Assembly: GCF_029873635.1 (NCBI RefSeq)
Contig: NC_080422.1
Coordinates: forward strand, 57,509,889 to 57,573,888
Direction: 5' to 3'
DNA: 64,000 nucleotides
Source of the DNA: Malania oleifera
Lineage: Eukaryota > Streptophyta > Magnoliopsida > Santalales > Ximeniaceae
A program made the translations under genes and the position numbers. This document shows positions 10,929-22,652 of the stretch, in pieces. Under the pieces are notes generated by a model that had not been told where the DNA came from, searched no databases, and worked only from the letters and a program-made list of their open reading frames with translations. The first letter of the stretch is position 1; every line of letters starts with the position of its first letter.

Positions 10929-11429
10929 TCAGTAAGGTTTTTCTCCAATGTAGTTCCCAGGAGGATCATAGTTGCAGGTCATGAAGACCCCTTTACCCCC
11001 GAAGCAATTCACCCTGGCGCACCCAACTCTCCGCGTAGTGTTCCACACAATCTGCGTGTAATGCCCGCAGTCCTCCTCCTCCGCGCATGAATTGTCCCAG
11101 TAATTGTACCACCGGCGCTCCGAAACCCACGCCGCCACAGCTTGTGCGGGCGTCCAGCCGCCGCCGCTGCCCCAGAATATGTTCTCCCCGTACGGCCCAT
11201 TAGAGTGCTTCAACGCGCAGTCCCACCGCCTCTGGTTCGCGTACGACTGCGCGTAACGAGCCAGCTGCGGATCCCACACCAGCGCCCTCATTCCCACTGC
11301 GTAACGAGCGACGTTTTGAGGAACCAAGAACTGGTCAGGAAAGCTCAGGTAGCTAGCTTGTTTTTGCGCAGCGGCATGGCCGCAAGAAATGATGAGGAAA
11401 ACGACAAACGAACGATGCCACGGGGTCAT
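10929..11429 (-). CDS. PR1: Pathogenesis-related protein 1 (PR-1), CAP superfamily, intronless
   Basis: A complete 166-residue secreted CAP protein of normal PR-1 size, in one exon as is usual for the family. Residues 1-21 are a signal peptide with AAA before a probable cleavage at Q22. The CAP core has the conserved cavity residues H75 (KHSNG), E82 (GENIFWGSG), E104 (AAWVSE) and H123 (GHYTQIVW). All six cysteines of the mature fold are present (71, 115, 121, 137, 142, 152). The C-terminus matches the CNYxPxGNxxxxxPY signature, so cleavage after D155 would release an 11-residue CAPE-type immune peptide (156-166). The family is secreted to the apoplast, is induced by salicylate or pathogens, and binds sterols. 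The ATG at 11427-11429 starts the signal peptide and lies 48 bp after a TATA box. The coding part is far more GC-rich than its surroundings. A 12-kb MULE begins 377 bp upstream. Confidence 0.95.
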   Translation of the reverse strand: MTPWHRSFVVFLIISCGHAAAQKQASYLSFPDQFLVPQNVARYAVGMRALVWDPQLARYAQSYANQRRWDCALKHSNGPYGENIFWGSGGGWTPAQAVAAWVSERRWYNYWDNSCAEEEDCGHYTQIVWNTTRRVGCARVNCFGGKGVFMTCNYDPPGNYIGEKPY

Positions 11430-11477
11430 TTAGAGAAGTTTGGCCTTCTTTCATCTGGGAATTTACAAGTATTGTTG

Positions 11478-11487
11478 TATTTATAGT
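11478..11487 (-). promoter_or_regulatory. TATA box of PR-1
   Basis: The minus strand reads CTATAAATAC about 48 bp before the PR-1 ATG, implying a very short 5' leader. A CACGT core lies further up at about 11571-11576. I saw no TTGAC W-box pair between the gene and the MULE. Confidence 0.65.
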
Positions 11488-11805
11488 GAAGAGATTGAGC
11501 GTGGTCTGGTTGGACTTTGGGGGGTATATAGTTTCAACTCGGGCGTGGCACCCATGTTCGATAATGAATGCCACGTTTGCTTTTGTTAGTTGCGAATCAT
11601 GCTCAACTCTATATTGCTTTCGTTGATTTTATAATTTATGGACGGGCCCTGTTTTTAAATTATTTATGAAAGATTCTAATATATATTTTGATCTTTAGAC
11701 GGAAAAACTTAAATGTCATGGGGTGCTGTGCCTCTTCTCTTCTGTTGAAACCGTACCATGTATATTGGTACAAACCCCTTCCAACAAACCCCTTCCTACA
11801 GGAAG

Positions 11806-11815
11806 GAAGGATGAT
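11806..11815. repeat. Left target-site duplication of the MULE
   Basis: GAAGGATGAT, matched at 23860-23869 by GAAGGATGAG (9 of 10). Nine to ten base duplications are typical of Mutator-like elements. Confidence 0.8.
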
Positions 11816-11906
11816 GAGTTTCTTTCCGGATTATCTTTTTTTCTTTCAAAATATATTAAATAATATCTCTTTCTGAAAAATATTTTTTAAAATGACTCTG
11901 ACGTAA
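11816..11906 (+). repeat. Left terminal inverted repeat of the MULE
   Basis: 91 bp that align in reverse complement with 23770-23859, from the GAGTTT terminus to GACTCTGACGTAA. Differences are scattered single bases and small indels. The element is therefore not very young. Confidence 0.88.
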
Positions 11907-11945
11907 GTTTATCACGCGTCTCTGCGAGAATGGGTCTTGCATTTA

Positions 11946-12097
11946 AATCTCGCTACTTTGAGTAGTGAGATTTTTTGTGCACCTAATTAAATTGTTTTCT
12001 AAATTATTTGAGTGAAAAATTAATTATTAATTTTAATTTTCACTTATATTTATAGTTTAAAATTTAGTTAAATCATGCTACTTGAAGTAACGAGATT
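11946..12097. repeat. Two left subterminal palindromes of the MULE
   Basis: AATCTCGCTACT and AGTAGTGAGATT (11946-11957, 11961-11972) face each other across three bases. A decayed copy lies at 12071-12097. Each is followed by 'tgtgcacc'. The same palindrome occurs four times at the other end of the element (23533-23771). Confidence 0.8.
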
Positions 12098-12930
12098 TTC
12101 TGTGCACCAGGTTTTAATTATTAATTAAATTATTTTTCGAATTATTTGAGTGAAGAATCAATTATTAATTAAAATTTTCACTTATAATTTACAGTTTGTA
12201 ATTTAGTTAAAATTTTTTTTTAATTAAATAGAAAAATCATTATATATTTTATTGAGTAGGAAATATTTAAATATTAATATGTTCCATTTGTTGCCGCTAT
12301 CTCTAGCACAAAGAGAGCCGATGATCCATCAATTTATGATACTGTTCCTTTTGAAGGAGTTAAGATTTTAATTTCCACATTTCTGACATTTCGTATTTTG
12401 TGTTTGTTCCTTTATTATCCTCTCTCTCTCTCTCTCTCTCTGTTTTTGTTCCACCATTTTTTTCCTATAAATTCTAACGTCATTTTTATTTTGCTGATAT
12501 GGGTATTTCGATTTTTTATGTTAAGGGTTAATTGTTTTTTTTAAAAAAAAATTGGAATAATGAAGAGTAGAGAATAAAATGTTGATAATGAGGATAACTA
12601 AAAGATTGGGATATGCCTCCATTAATTTAGATTGTTAAAGGATTGAGATCATGGCTGCCTCCATTATTTTGTCTCTCCATGTGTCAACTAATATATTACT
12701 CATTAGTCATTACTATAATTAATTTTGTTCCTTGGGAGCAGTCAGGTTGTGGGATGACCGTCTATATGGCTTATAAGATGAACAGCTTACTTGGCTAACC
12801 AGGTAAGGAAACCGCCTATATAGCTTATAGGATGAACAGCTTGACTAATCAGGTAAAGACTTTGACCTCTAAAGAAGATGAGACATGCGAGGATGATTAA
12901 TTGAAGCAAACTTCAAAGAAAAAAGTGTAC
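12098..12930. other. MULE interior, no gene assigned
   Basis: AT-rich sequence with a 21-bp CT microsatellite (12421-12441). A phrase 'cttataggatgaacagctt' type is duplicated at about 12769-12843. It may include remains of upstream Aux/IAA exons, but no domain I (LxLxLPG) could be read. Confidence 0.4.
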
Positions 12931-13971
12931 AATGGTAGCTATAAAAACAATATTATTGCTATGGAAAAAGGACATCTTGGGTTTCTTAAGGTTAATATGG
13001 ATGGATTGTCAATAGGGAGGAAAGTGGATCCAAATGCTTCTTCTATTTATGCTACTTAAGCCCAAGCACGGGAGGACATGTTGGATAATCCAACCACAGG
13101 CATCACTTCCATTCGTGAGTGTAATCTTTCTTTTTTATATTTTTTATTAGTAATGTATAATTTACTTATTTTCTATAAATTCGATCTTAAATGTTTTGAT
13201 GTGAAACTATTGTTAAATCATTGTTGCACCTCAATCTAACAACTAACTTTTAGAACCAAGTGGTTTAAGATGACACAAACATTTTGATAATCAAGATCAA
13301 ATTAGTAGGACTAGGACAGTAATGAGTTGCATAGATAATTCCTTTCTAGTTTTAAAATGTAATTATGATTGTGTAACTAGGTTCGAGTGGAGAGAGTGAG
13401 CAATCAAGAAAGGCCACCAAGCTTTTAAATGGATCATCCGAATTTGTGCTCACTTATAAAGATAAGGAGGGGGACTTGATGCTCGTACGAGATGCTCCTT
13501 GGGAGTATGCACCTTTCATTTCGTTTTAAATGATTATACTAGTGCAATATATTTATACTTATGTATATATGTTTTTTTGAATGAGTCTTTGTGTGTATAT
13601 ATGCACATATTTATGACTGATGTTTGTATATGCACTACTAAGCCCTAAATGGCATCCCATCAAATGACAAGACTAGCCTTGTGGAAGAGTAGTTGGTCTA
13701 TTTTGAGCAACATTTTAAGGTGTAGGAGCAGTAGCTCCACTACTAGTAACGTAATATTAAACATTTTGGACCATGCCTTTAAGTCCTATTTCATTCAAGT
13801 TCCTAGGTACTTTGGACAGACAGAGGCCTATGTCGTTGGAAAACACAATATTGTCTTTGGAAATTTAGATGGTAAACATATGTTTGTTGGTTTATGTATA
13901 GGATGTTTCTCAACATAGTGAAGAGGCTTAGAATCATAAAGACATCAGAAGCTAGTGGACTTGGTACCTAA
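12931..13971 (+). pseudogene. Aux/IAA gene fragment (end of domain II to stop) inside the MULE
   Basis: Three exons of an auxin/indole-3-acetic acid repressor can be read. Exon 1 (12931-13114) runs from a SYKNN segment resembling the end of domain II into domain III (FLKVNMDG, then RKVD), and has an in-frame TAA at 13057. Exon 2 (13381-13504) encodes [18 protein letters not shown] and VRDAPWE, the domain III/IV PB1 region. Exon 3 (13902-13971) encodes the domain IV end (FLNIVKRLRIIK, SEASGLG) and a stop. Intron 1 (13115-13380) and intron 2 (13505-13901) have GT and AG ends and restore frame exactly across both junctions. This family represses ARF factors and is destroyed after auxin perception through domain II. 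Domain I and the degron core are not visible. A captured or transposed host gene piece is the simplest reading. Confidence 0.85.
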
Positions 13972-14190
13972 GATTATTAATTATGAAGACATCGAAGTTT
14001 GGAAATGCCTAGATGATACAAAATTATATGTTAACTAATTTACTTAACACAATTATAAAAATCAGGAAAATGTCAAACAAATAGAGGAAAACACTTTAAT
14101 ACCTATAAACAAAAATACAGAATATATTTACAATTGTACTAATTACTCTGCAATTATGTTTATGACTCATGGAATGGAACTGCGGTAAAA

Positions 14191-15080
14191 GTTAATGGAA
14201 CCAGTATGTTCACAACGTTACATTTACAAGTTTCGCATACATTCAACCTATCAAAATACTATACTAATTTTGGTAGAGTCCTATTTACAAATTGAGCATA
14301 TCCATCCACGCACCTATGCAAAGAAAACATTCTTCAAAGTTAATGGAACCAGTATGTTCACAACGTTACATTCACAAGTTTCGTATACATTCAACCTATC
14401 AAAATACTATACTAATTTCGATAGAATTCTGTTTACAAATTAAGCATATCCATCCACGCACCTATGCAAAGAAAACATTCTTCAAATACAATTGATATGA
14501 GTATGTTCACAACGTTACATTCACAAATTTCGTATACATTCAACCTATCAAAATACATACTAATTTCGGAAGAGTCCTGTTTACAAATTAAGCATATTCA
14601 TCCATGCACCTGTGCAAAGAAAACATTCTTCAAATTTAATGGATCCAGTATGTTCACAATGTTACATTCACAAGTTTCGTATACATTCAACCTATCAAAA
14701 TACTATACTAATTTTGGTAGTCTTGTTTACAAATTGAGCATATCCATCCATGCACTTGTGCAAAGAAAACATTCTTCAAATACAATTGATACCAGTATGT
14801 TCACAACGTTACATTCACAAGTTTCGTATACATTTAACCTATCAAAATACTATACTAATTTCGGTAGAGTCCTCTTTACAAATTGAGCATATCCATCCAC
14901 GCACCTGTGCAAAGAAAACATTCTTCAAATTTAATGGAACCAGTATGTGCACAATGTTACATTCACAAGTTTCGTGTATATTCAACCTATCAAAATACTA
15001 TACTAATTTCGGCAGAATCCTGTTTACAAATTGAGCATATCCATCCACGCACCTATGCAAAGAAAACATTCTTCAAATGA
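14191..15080. repeat. Tandem array, six units of about 148 bp
   Basis: The anchor GTATGTTCAC (GTATGTGCAC in the last unit) recurs at 14204, 14352, 14501, 14648, 14795 and 14943, so the period is 147-149 bp. Units 3 and 5 begin 'acaattgata' where units 1, 2, 4 and 6 begin 'ttaatgga'. Overlapping open frames across it are a by-product of the repeat and have no family match I recognise. Confidence 0.9.
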
Positions 15081-15138
15081 ACAAATTAACATGCTTGGCA
15101 CTTTACATATGGGTCCTCTACAGATTCAGAATTAAGAA

Positions 15139-15365
15139 CAAATACATTATGTACAAATGATATATTCTAAACAAATACATGATGTACAAATGAAGTAATG
15201 AATAAATACATTATGTACAAATGAAGTAATGAACAAATACATTACGTACAAATGAAGTTGTAAACATATATATGATGTACAAATGAACATATACATGATG
15301 TACAAATGAACATATACATGATGTACAAATGAAAGAATGAACATATACATGTTGTAGAAGTGAAA
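15139..15365. repeat. Short tandem repeats of an ATACATGATGTACAAATGA type
   Basis: About eight copies of a 20-30 bp unit containing 'acaaatacattatgtacaaatga' or 'catatacatgatgtacaaatg' variants, immediately downstream of the plant mobile domain pseudogene on its strand. Confidence 0.8.
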
Positions 15366-15376
15366 TAATACGACGA

Positions 15377-17645
15377 TCATTGCCTACTCGGTGTCGTAGG
15401 GAGGTCGTCTCTGGTGTTGGGTGGTTGCCGTCTGCACCTGCCATCACCTGGCTGCTCGTCCGCATCTAGCGTGCGGTCACGTTGATATGCTACATGTCCG
15501 TCGTCTCTTCCCATTGGTACTGGATAATCTATCTCCAGGTGAAGCCGATGGGGAGCTATGTCATATGTAGTCTCTCGACGAGTCCGAGGTGGCAACCCGG
15601 GTGCGTCCACCTCCTCTGCATCAAGAGGGTCGTCTAGTAGGTACGACATCGACGGGGTCGCGACAGAGTCGGATTGATAATCCGCTGGTCTACTGGAGGG
15701 TCCTGCAATATCAGAGGCTATCGATGGGGCATACGGTGCGAACGGCCCGAATACGTACTCCTCATGTACAATGGGCGGCGAGAAGGCCGGACTCGATGGA
15801 CAACTGGAGGTAGCTGCTTGGCGACCTCGTACTAGAGCTGCTCAACCACCTCATGGTGCTAGGGCCCAGCGTGGGGTAGGGATCCATCGCCCGTCCTCAT
15901 AGACAATGTCCAAACCAGCTCTCGCTAAATCGCTCATAGTAGGGTCTAATGATAGTACGTCGACCTAGTGTAATACGTCAGCCTGTAGCATACGAAAATA
16001 GTGGTTACAACATTGAACTGTTAATGTAAATGGTAACAAATTAGGTATGTGTTCGATTATTCGTACGAGGCTCATGTATACCGCCGCGGTCCTATCTACG
16101 AAGCAACATGTGATCGACCTATACCACGTGTAATACGGATCCTCCGGACCCATCGGGCCATCCGCTTCCACTCCTTGTATGATGTAGTCCCACCTATGTC
16201 CCCACTTACTCACGTACATCGCATGCTCGGCAGCCCAATCTGTGTTCCCCCAACCGCAACCATCAATCTCGTGCAGGTCGTCCCCAGGTACATCAACCCC
16301 CGAAGTAGAGAAGTGGTCTGGGATGCCCTGTCGAAAGCTAAACTGATGCATCACTGGGCATGGGAGATGCCACTCGATAATATGAAAACATATGAGTGAC
16401 GCTCGGGCAACCCAGAGGTCGGACCCAACTGCATAGTCAATCAGTAGGTCGACTAAAATGTCATCTGTGTATGGCGCCCATACAAATTGCACGTAAACAT
16501 ATGGTAAATGTAAGAGGTGGGTAGGGATATCTACAAAGTATGCAAAATACAGTCAATACATATGACCGAGACTACCTCATGCTCCCGGTGCATGTCTAGC
16601 TCGAATCTGTATCAGGGCAACGTATGTTGCGCAACATTAGGCGCCAACAACTGATCCCTCCACCTGTACAAAATAAAACGTAAGTGAAAAGGTGTAACGA
16701 CTAGTACGTACTACGACTTAATATTTGTAGCACTTATACAATGAATGGATTGTAAGTGAAGTTACTAGCCTCCACGCGAGTGGAGCTGGGTCAATCGGGC
16801 GTCCGTCCTAGTCCCTCTGAATAAGACACCGGAGACCACGGCGCGTAGGAGCTAACGACGTGAATCTCTCCCATGCCCAAACCTGCAATAAGCGGAGTGC
16901 TCCTCCGATATGTGAGTAGGAAACCTCAGCAGTGCGGCGCATCTCCTCGTATAGCCACGCTAATGTCGCAGAGCCCCAACTATACTAGCGTAACTCTGCT
17001 CGCTCTGCGAGGAGTGGAAGGAACATCAAGTGCGCATAACTCCCTGAGAGGTCGCAGAACAGCATCCCACATATCAATCGCAGCATGTGGGCACGTGCGT
17101 GGCATGCTACTGTGTGATCATCGGAAGCTGCCGTGAGTTGGCGAAATAGCTCGCCCTTGAGAAATCGCATGCGAATGTGGGCACCAACAAGCTCACCATC
17201 TAGAGGCACCACTCCTAAAAATCTCTCGAGCATATGGCGAAATGCTCCCCCCTGACCAACGCCTCCCTTTTGTACTGGTCCAGCAGTACGACCAGTGACG
17301 GGCATCCCATCAATCGGCCACCCAAACAACACCGCAACATCTTGTAGGGTGATAGTCGCCTCCCCGTGTAGCAAGTGGAACATGTGTGTCTCCGGCCTCC
17401 ATAGCTCCACCAACACGGTCACGAGATGCCAATCCAACTGGATATAGCCAATCTGATATATCCCATAAAAGCCCACATCCCGTATCCAATCAATAATGCG
17501 GGGGTCCGCGCCTATCCTCTCGTGTACGCTCTGAGTGCCCCCTCAGCAATATAAAATGTCAGCATGCGAATCGATCCACACCTGATTGGACCGGTGACGA
17601 TCGCCCATAGTCAGTACACTAGGATCGTACAGCCCTGGATCGATC
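15377..17645 (-). pseudogene. Plant mobile domain (PMD) protein, decayed, inside the MULE
   Basis: Matches the PMD family of plant transposons and of MAIN/MAIL1-type host proteins. The first exon begins after a TTTGCAG acceptor at 17645. It reads DPGLYDPSVLTMGDRHRSN, then the PMD core GFYGIYQIGYIQLDW, HMFHLLHGEATITLQDVAVL, FGWPIDG. The next parts are YSWGSATLAWLY and LLQVWAWERF (about 16985-16770), a short exon (16663-16576, donor GAG|GTAGT), then 16492 onward FVWAPYTDD, ICFHIIEWHLP, HQFSFRQGIPDHF and DPYYTWYRSI, and a low-complexity C-tail to a TGA at 15377-15379. At least seven in-frame stops break it, most of them TAG or TGA that one C-to-T change would create from CAG or CGA. It lies downstream of MURA on the same strand, as in other PMD-bearing MULEs. 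Confidence 0.88.
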
Positions 17646-18307
17646 CTGCAAATAAGACAACATAGTTAAAGCCTCAACATAAAAATCATCAGAATTGAGT
17701 ATCCGTCATGGATGCTTTGTAGGGTGGAATTGAACGGAAATCTCAGGTTTCATCGTATATGTGTACAACTAAAAATATCCCACCTAACTTTTTTTCTCAA
17801 GATGCACTATTCCCTATTGATGAATAGAGTGACTGAATTGCTCCAAGGCAACCGATAGCATGGAAGGAGATGTGTTCATTAAAAAAGGAAGGCAGGGGGG
17901 ATCTTATATTTGGAATCTAGGAATAAGGCTCTCCTTACCCGAGCCTGAGATCATGAATCTTGGCCCAAATGGATGTAGAGGCTAAGCATGATGCTTCCCA
18001 ACTGTGGAAAAAAAAAATAGTTGATCTTAAAAATCGCCTTATTTAGAAGGAGGAAGTAGTATGGGAGCTGAAAACTTGTTCAAATTGTGGGGCTACAAAT
18101 AGGAAAATTTCTTCATCTATTGCATATGGAACGTGTGTGAAACAAAGAGATAGAAGTAGTATAGCACAAAGATGTTTGGAAATGTGGTAGTATTCCTAAG
18201 GACCCATAATTTTATGGTTGACGTGTGGCAGCACCCATAATCATTCTTTCGCCCTTCTTATGGCAAATAAATGTGTAGGACACGTCATTTAACCTATAAG
18301 TGATAGG
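17646..18307. other. Spacer between PMD and MURA pseudogenes
   Basis: AT-rich, with no ORF I can assign. It probably contains the promoter and first exon or intron of the PMD gene and the 3' end of the MURA transcript on the minus strand. Confidence 0.4.
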
Positions 18308-20975
18308 TCAGTGTGAAGGTCCAACTGCATCCCCAGGTTGTGTCCTTTTCAGACATCTCATGCAGTTATGTCCTTCTTGACGACATATGCTACATGTGAT
18401 ATTTTTCCTACCTTCCCAAGCGTCCATCTCATTGTGTATACGCGAGCTCCTAGGCCGACCTTTATGTCAAGCATATGCAGGATTTTCCTGTAAATTCGGT
18501 AACAAGGAAGATGGCCAATATGCCTCATGCATAATCGGATGAAAATCTGCAGCATATGTTGCATAGTGCTTGGCAGTGCTCCAATATGGCTCAACATACT
18601 GTCTTGCATTTAGCCGTGTCTCGGCATAGGCTACGATAAGGTGAAAGCAGGGATAGTGTAAAGATTGCCACTTCCCACAGGAGCATTCGCGCCTCTGGAT
18701 GCTCAAAGTTTTGACATTGTTTCCTTTATGGGTCCCAACTGCGTGGTTGTGATGCTAAAAGTACCCCTAGACCGGTTGAATGTCGTGACTCGATGTCCGG
18801 TCACCTTCAACTTCCTTCTTTCCATCGCTAGCAATATATGTGGAGTCAACGTATTTCCTCTAGATATAGCGTTACGAGTAGCCTCTCGTCGGTTATTGAA
18901 ATAATGTGCAACGCGATAAAATGTTAGTTGCACAAGGGTCGTTATGGGAAGGCTACGAGCGCATTTTAGGACGACGTTGAAACATTCGACTAGGTTAGTG
19001 GTTATGTTCCCATACCTCTTTCCACCATCGTGGCACTGAGTCCACATATGAGGAGGGATCTGATCGAAGAACGACTTGGCTGGTTCTCCACCCTTATCGA
19101 ATATCCTCTCCATCCACTTGTCAAATTTTTTCACCTGATGCTTTTTTCTCACTCGCTCAGCCATTCGCTTCAAATTGACACTCCGTACTTTCATATTAAA
19201 GTTGCTCACCACATGTCGAAGGCAGAATCGGTGGTGCACACGTGGTGGTTGCCAATCAGGATTGCGCTACACAGCAGCGATAATCCCTGGATGCTGATCT
19301 GATATAAGGCAAATGTCATTCCTGTCAGTAATGGAACACAGACAACACAGAAACCAATTCCATGTGTCGAGGCTTTCCTCTTGCATAATAGCGAATGCAA
19401 GGGGAAATATTTGCCTATTTGCATTCGGTCACATCGTAATAAGGAGTTTACCCTTGTACTTACCATACAAGTGTGTCCCATCTACATATATAATGGGAGG
19501 GCAGTGACAAAAACCATAAATAGATGTTGCGAATGACCAAAATACAGATATGAAGGTTGCACTGTTCTCGCTACCTAGAACAGGAGTGGACCTCCACCTG
19601 ACTATAGTCCCAGGATTGTACGTGCACATCGCTTCCATCCACTTCGGTAACGTTTCATAGGATTTCTCCCAATCACCGAATACTTGAGCTATTGCCTTCT
19701 GTTTGCCCAACCAAACCTTCTTATAAGAGATTGAATACCCGAATCGACGATCTATGAACTCTTTCAATGTAGCGATTGATGTCGACACATCTCCCCTTAT
19801 CATATTCACTATCTCCCCAGCAATGAGGGACGACGTGATTTGGTTATGGTCCTACGATAGGAGTTCATTCAGACACGTGTGTGGACCACCATATTGGGTG
19901 ATTTTGAATAAACGGTGTATCATCCAATACATGGCACGCAATCTCCACGCGTAATCGTGGTCCTTACACCTAGCAACCCATAAATCAGGGGTAGATCGCA
20001 CGATGTGGACGAGCGTGATATATTCGCACTACGGCGATCAGCTGATCCTTCGATCTGAAGAGCATCCCCTTACTCAAATCAGAGGATTCATCCCAATGAG
20101 TCACGCGTATAGGAAGCTCATCCACTGCAGTTAAATCTGTAGAATCTAGGTCAATATGACCATACATCGGAAGCTCACCCATGAATTGGGCGTCAAACAT
20201 TGTGTCATTTGTGTCACGGTGGGGTAAGTTCACATCATCGGGGACATCAATTAACCCTTCACCCTTTTCCTGCTCGTGTATGTCTTCATCTTCAAGATGA
20301 ACATTGTTCATAATGTTCATGCACTCGTCCAATGTGTCGTTCACAATGGTGAATAACGATGTTGGTCCTGTACTCGAGACGTCTTCGCAACCTCCCTACG
20401 GAAACGTGTTTGGAACAGGTGCTTCGTACGCCGACGACTCGAATGACGATCCCAGATATTCGTTAAAATCGACCGTAGACATAGCACGAACCTCCGCACC
20501 AACATCGAGGTGATCTGTTTGTTTGGTGTCTTCACCAACTTCATCCAATTGCTTTGCAGGCACCGCGATTACGCCCATTTGAGGAATGGTCTCGACATAC
20601 AATTGCACCGTAAAATATGTCTCACCGACACAGTGTGTGTCGAATACAATGTGCAGCCCATAATCATTAGATATGGGAACAGTCTCGTAGAAGGTTGTAT
20701 TATTTAACCCTCGCAAAGGGTATCTTACGGTCACCCGCAAATGTATATTGATCTGGATCAATATGCAAATATTTATATATCTTCGTATATAATTTATTTA
20801 ATTTACACCTAGGGTCAATTCGAATAAATCGAACTGGCGGACTACTATACCTAACACCATCTAATCCGGTTATGATGTCCCCCCTATATATAATAATACC
20901 GTCACCGGAGCACTGCTTGAGCTTCCTGCCATTTAGATCGGTGATCGAGAAATAAAAAAAACCTACGCAAAACAA
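18308..20975 (-). pseudogene. MURA-type (MuDR) transposase, decayed, inside the MULE
   Basis: Domains on the minus strand: N-terminal MuDR plant region (VRYSSPPVRFIRI, 20975-20757; then YPLRG); an acidic stretch; the MuDR transposase N-domain (LFRSKDQLIAVVRIYH, about 20040); the MULE catalytic domain with D in YVDGTHLYGKYKG (about 19460), D in ISDQHPGI (about 19290) and E in LVECFNVVL (about 18990); a SWIM zinc finger (CSCGKWQ...YPCFH, about 18680); and a CCHC knuckle CSICRQEGHNCMRC (about 18350). It ends at a stop at 18308-18310. All main domains remain in order, but there are three frameshifts (about 20757, 20010, 18710) and five in-frame stops (20396, about 19850, 19429, about 19270, 18467). 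The autonomous parent would have encoded the enzyme that acts on the TIRs. Confidence 0.92.
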
Positions 20976-21639
20976 AATTGTATGTATAAGTGATATGTGT
21001 TACTTATAACTTAACGAAATAAATACTTTAGGTTTATTTCACCTTTCAAACTGATTATAACAATACTCAAATGATTAATCACCAATTCATTTTTATCGAT
21101 ATTATTAAAATATCCAAACGAATTTAACAATAAATGACAAGGAACATATAAACAGAACAAGTCATTCACATGTTTTTGCGTGTTTGTATTCTCTTAGTTT
21201 GACACGTGCTTTCATTTGTATGCCCTTTCTAAAATAAGTTCACCACTTGTTGATTAGCTTTTCATGCTCCATAAGACTCTAATATGAACTTTGTTAAGAA
21301 GAATAACACCTAAAATAAGATCAATTTTATGTAGATGTCTTTTAAAGGAGGCAACCTAGTAAATCTTCCGGCTTGACATCTTGAAATTGCGTTAAGAGAT
21401 CTTCCAACCTATTATGAACTATGAAGATAAATCCCTTTCTTTTAGCTATTAACGAGTACACAATTGCACTTCCTTTAAATATTTTGGACAAAGTTAAGAT
21501 GTCATTGCCCTCTTTCTTTGGTATTTGAAAACTGCCACCTCCTTGGTAAACTTTTCCATTAATTAACAAAATATATTTACTTTAGGAGATTTTTGAGTTA
21601 AACTCTTCTAAAAACTAATTTATTTAAAACATACTTTAG

Positions 21640-21895
21640 ATTTTGAAGCAAACTTTTTCCACATGAGAACAAATAGATGAATTGAAAGTCTAATGAATAA
21701 ATGACCTCTAGAGTTTGGAGCCAACTTTCCCACCTATAAACCAAATAGATGTATACAAAGTCTAATGAATCAATGAATTTAGAGTTTGGACCTAACTTTC
21801 CCACCAAGAAAATAAATAGATGAATTAAAAGTCTATGAATAAAAAAAACTCTAGAGTTCGGAGCTAACTTCAATTTCCACCAAGAAAGCAAAACA
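21640..21895. repeat. Tandem repeat, about 3.5 units of about 65 bp
   Basis: Units share 'ctctagagtttggagccaactttcccacc', 'aaatagatgaatt' and 'aaagtctaatgaat' segments, with about 65-bp spacing and moderate divergence. Confidence 0.75.
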
Positions 21896-22560
21896 TTAAT
21901 GTCTATTGATTTTCCCCATATGACATATACTTAGGATTTTTCCAAAATGGTACTTCAATTTAGAATTCAAAGAACTGTGAAATGGTACACTTAATCAATT
22001 TTACCAAAGAAAGATTAATTGTTGTTTAGTAATTTTCTAATTTAAATTCTAAAACACAAACTGAAAATAGGTTAAAAAAATTTACTTCAAACCAGATTCA
22101 GTGCTCATCAATACAATATTCTATTATAAGTTTGATATTTAAAAAAAAAAATGTTAATGTGGAGGACACTAAGATAAACATCTCATTAAAATGGCTACTA
22201 ACACTCTGAATAGGCCTAATTAACTATTTCTTATATAATATTCTATTTGTCGTACAGTAAGTTCGTGCATGAATTAAATATTTTACCATTTCATTAACAC
22301 CAATTCTTATCTCTTTTACCTCTGAATAGGCCTAATTAACTATTTCGTTTAATTAGTTAAACCATTGAATATGCTTAACAAAACGTCATATATCCAATAT
22401 GCTCAATCAAGATATGATATTTATTGTTATGCACAAGAGGCATATTCATATACCAATATGTTTATATCTAATATTTATATGTTTAGTATTATTGTGTACA
22501 TTATTTAACATTAGGTAAGTAGTATGTATATATATGTATATATTTTAGTATGTTAATATA

Positions 22561-22617
22561 TGTATTATATGTATAGGTACGCATATTAGCATATATATAT
22601 ATATATATATATATTTC

Positions 22618-22652
<35 letters not shown>

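Noticed and set aside
11142..11486. 114-residue open frame antisense to PR-1, and a 63-residue frame on the same strand
   Set aside because: Shadows of the GC-rich PR-1 coding sequence, with no family resemblance.
13649..13918. 89-residue open frame as a gene
   Set aside because: It lies mostly inside intron 2 of the Aux/IAA fragment and resembles no family I know.
14195..15080. Several open frames of 65-140 residues in the 148-bp array
   Set aside because: All three frames stay open in short stretches because of the repeat; no conserved domain or start context.
16049..16399. 116-residue plus-strand frame
   Set aside because: Shadow of the PMD pseudogene, whose minus-strand reading shows clear family motifs.
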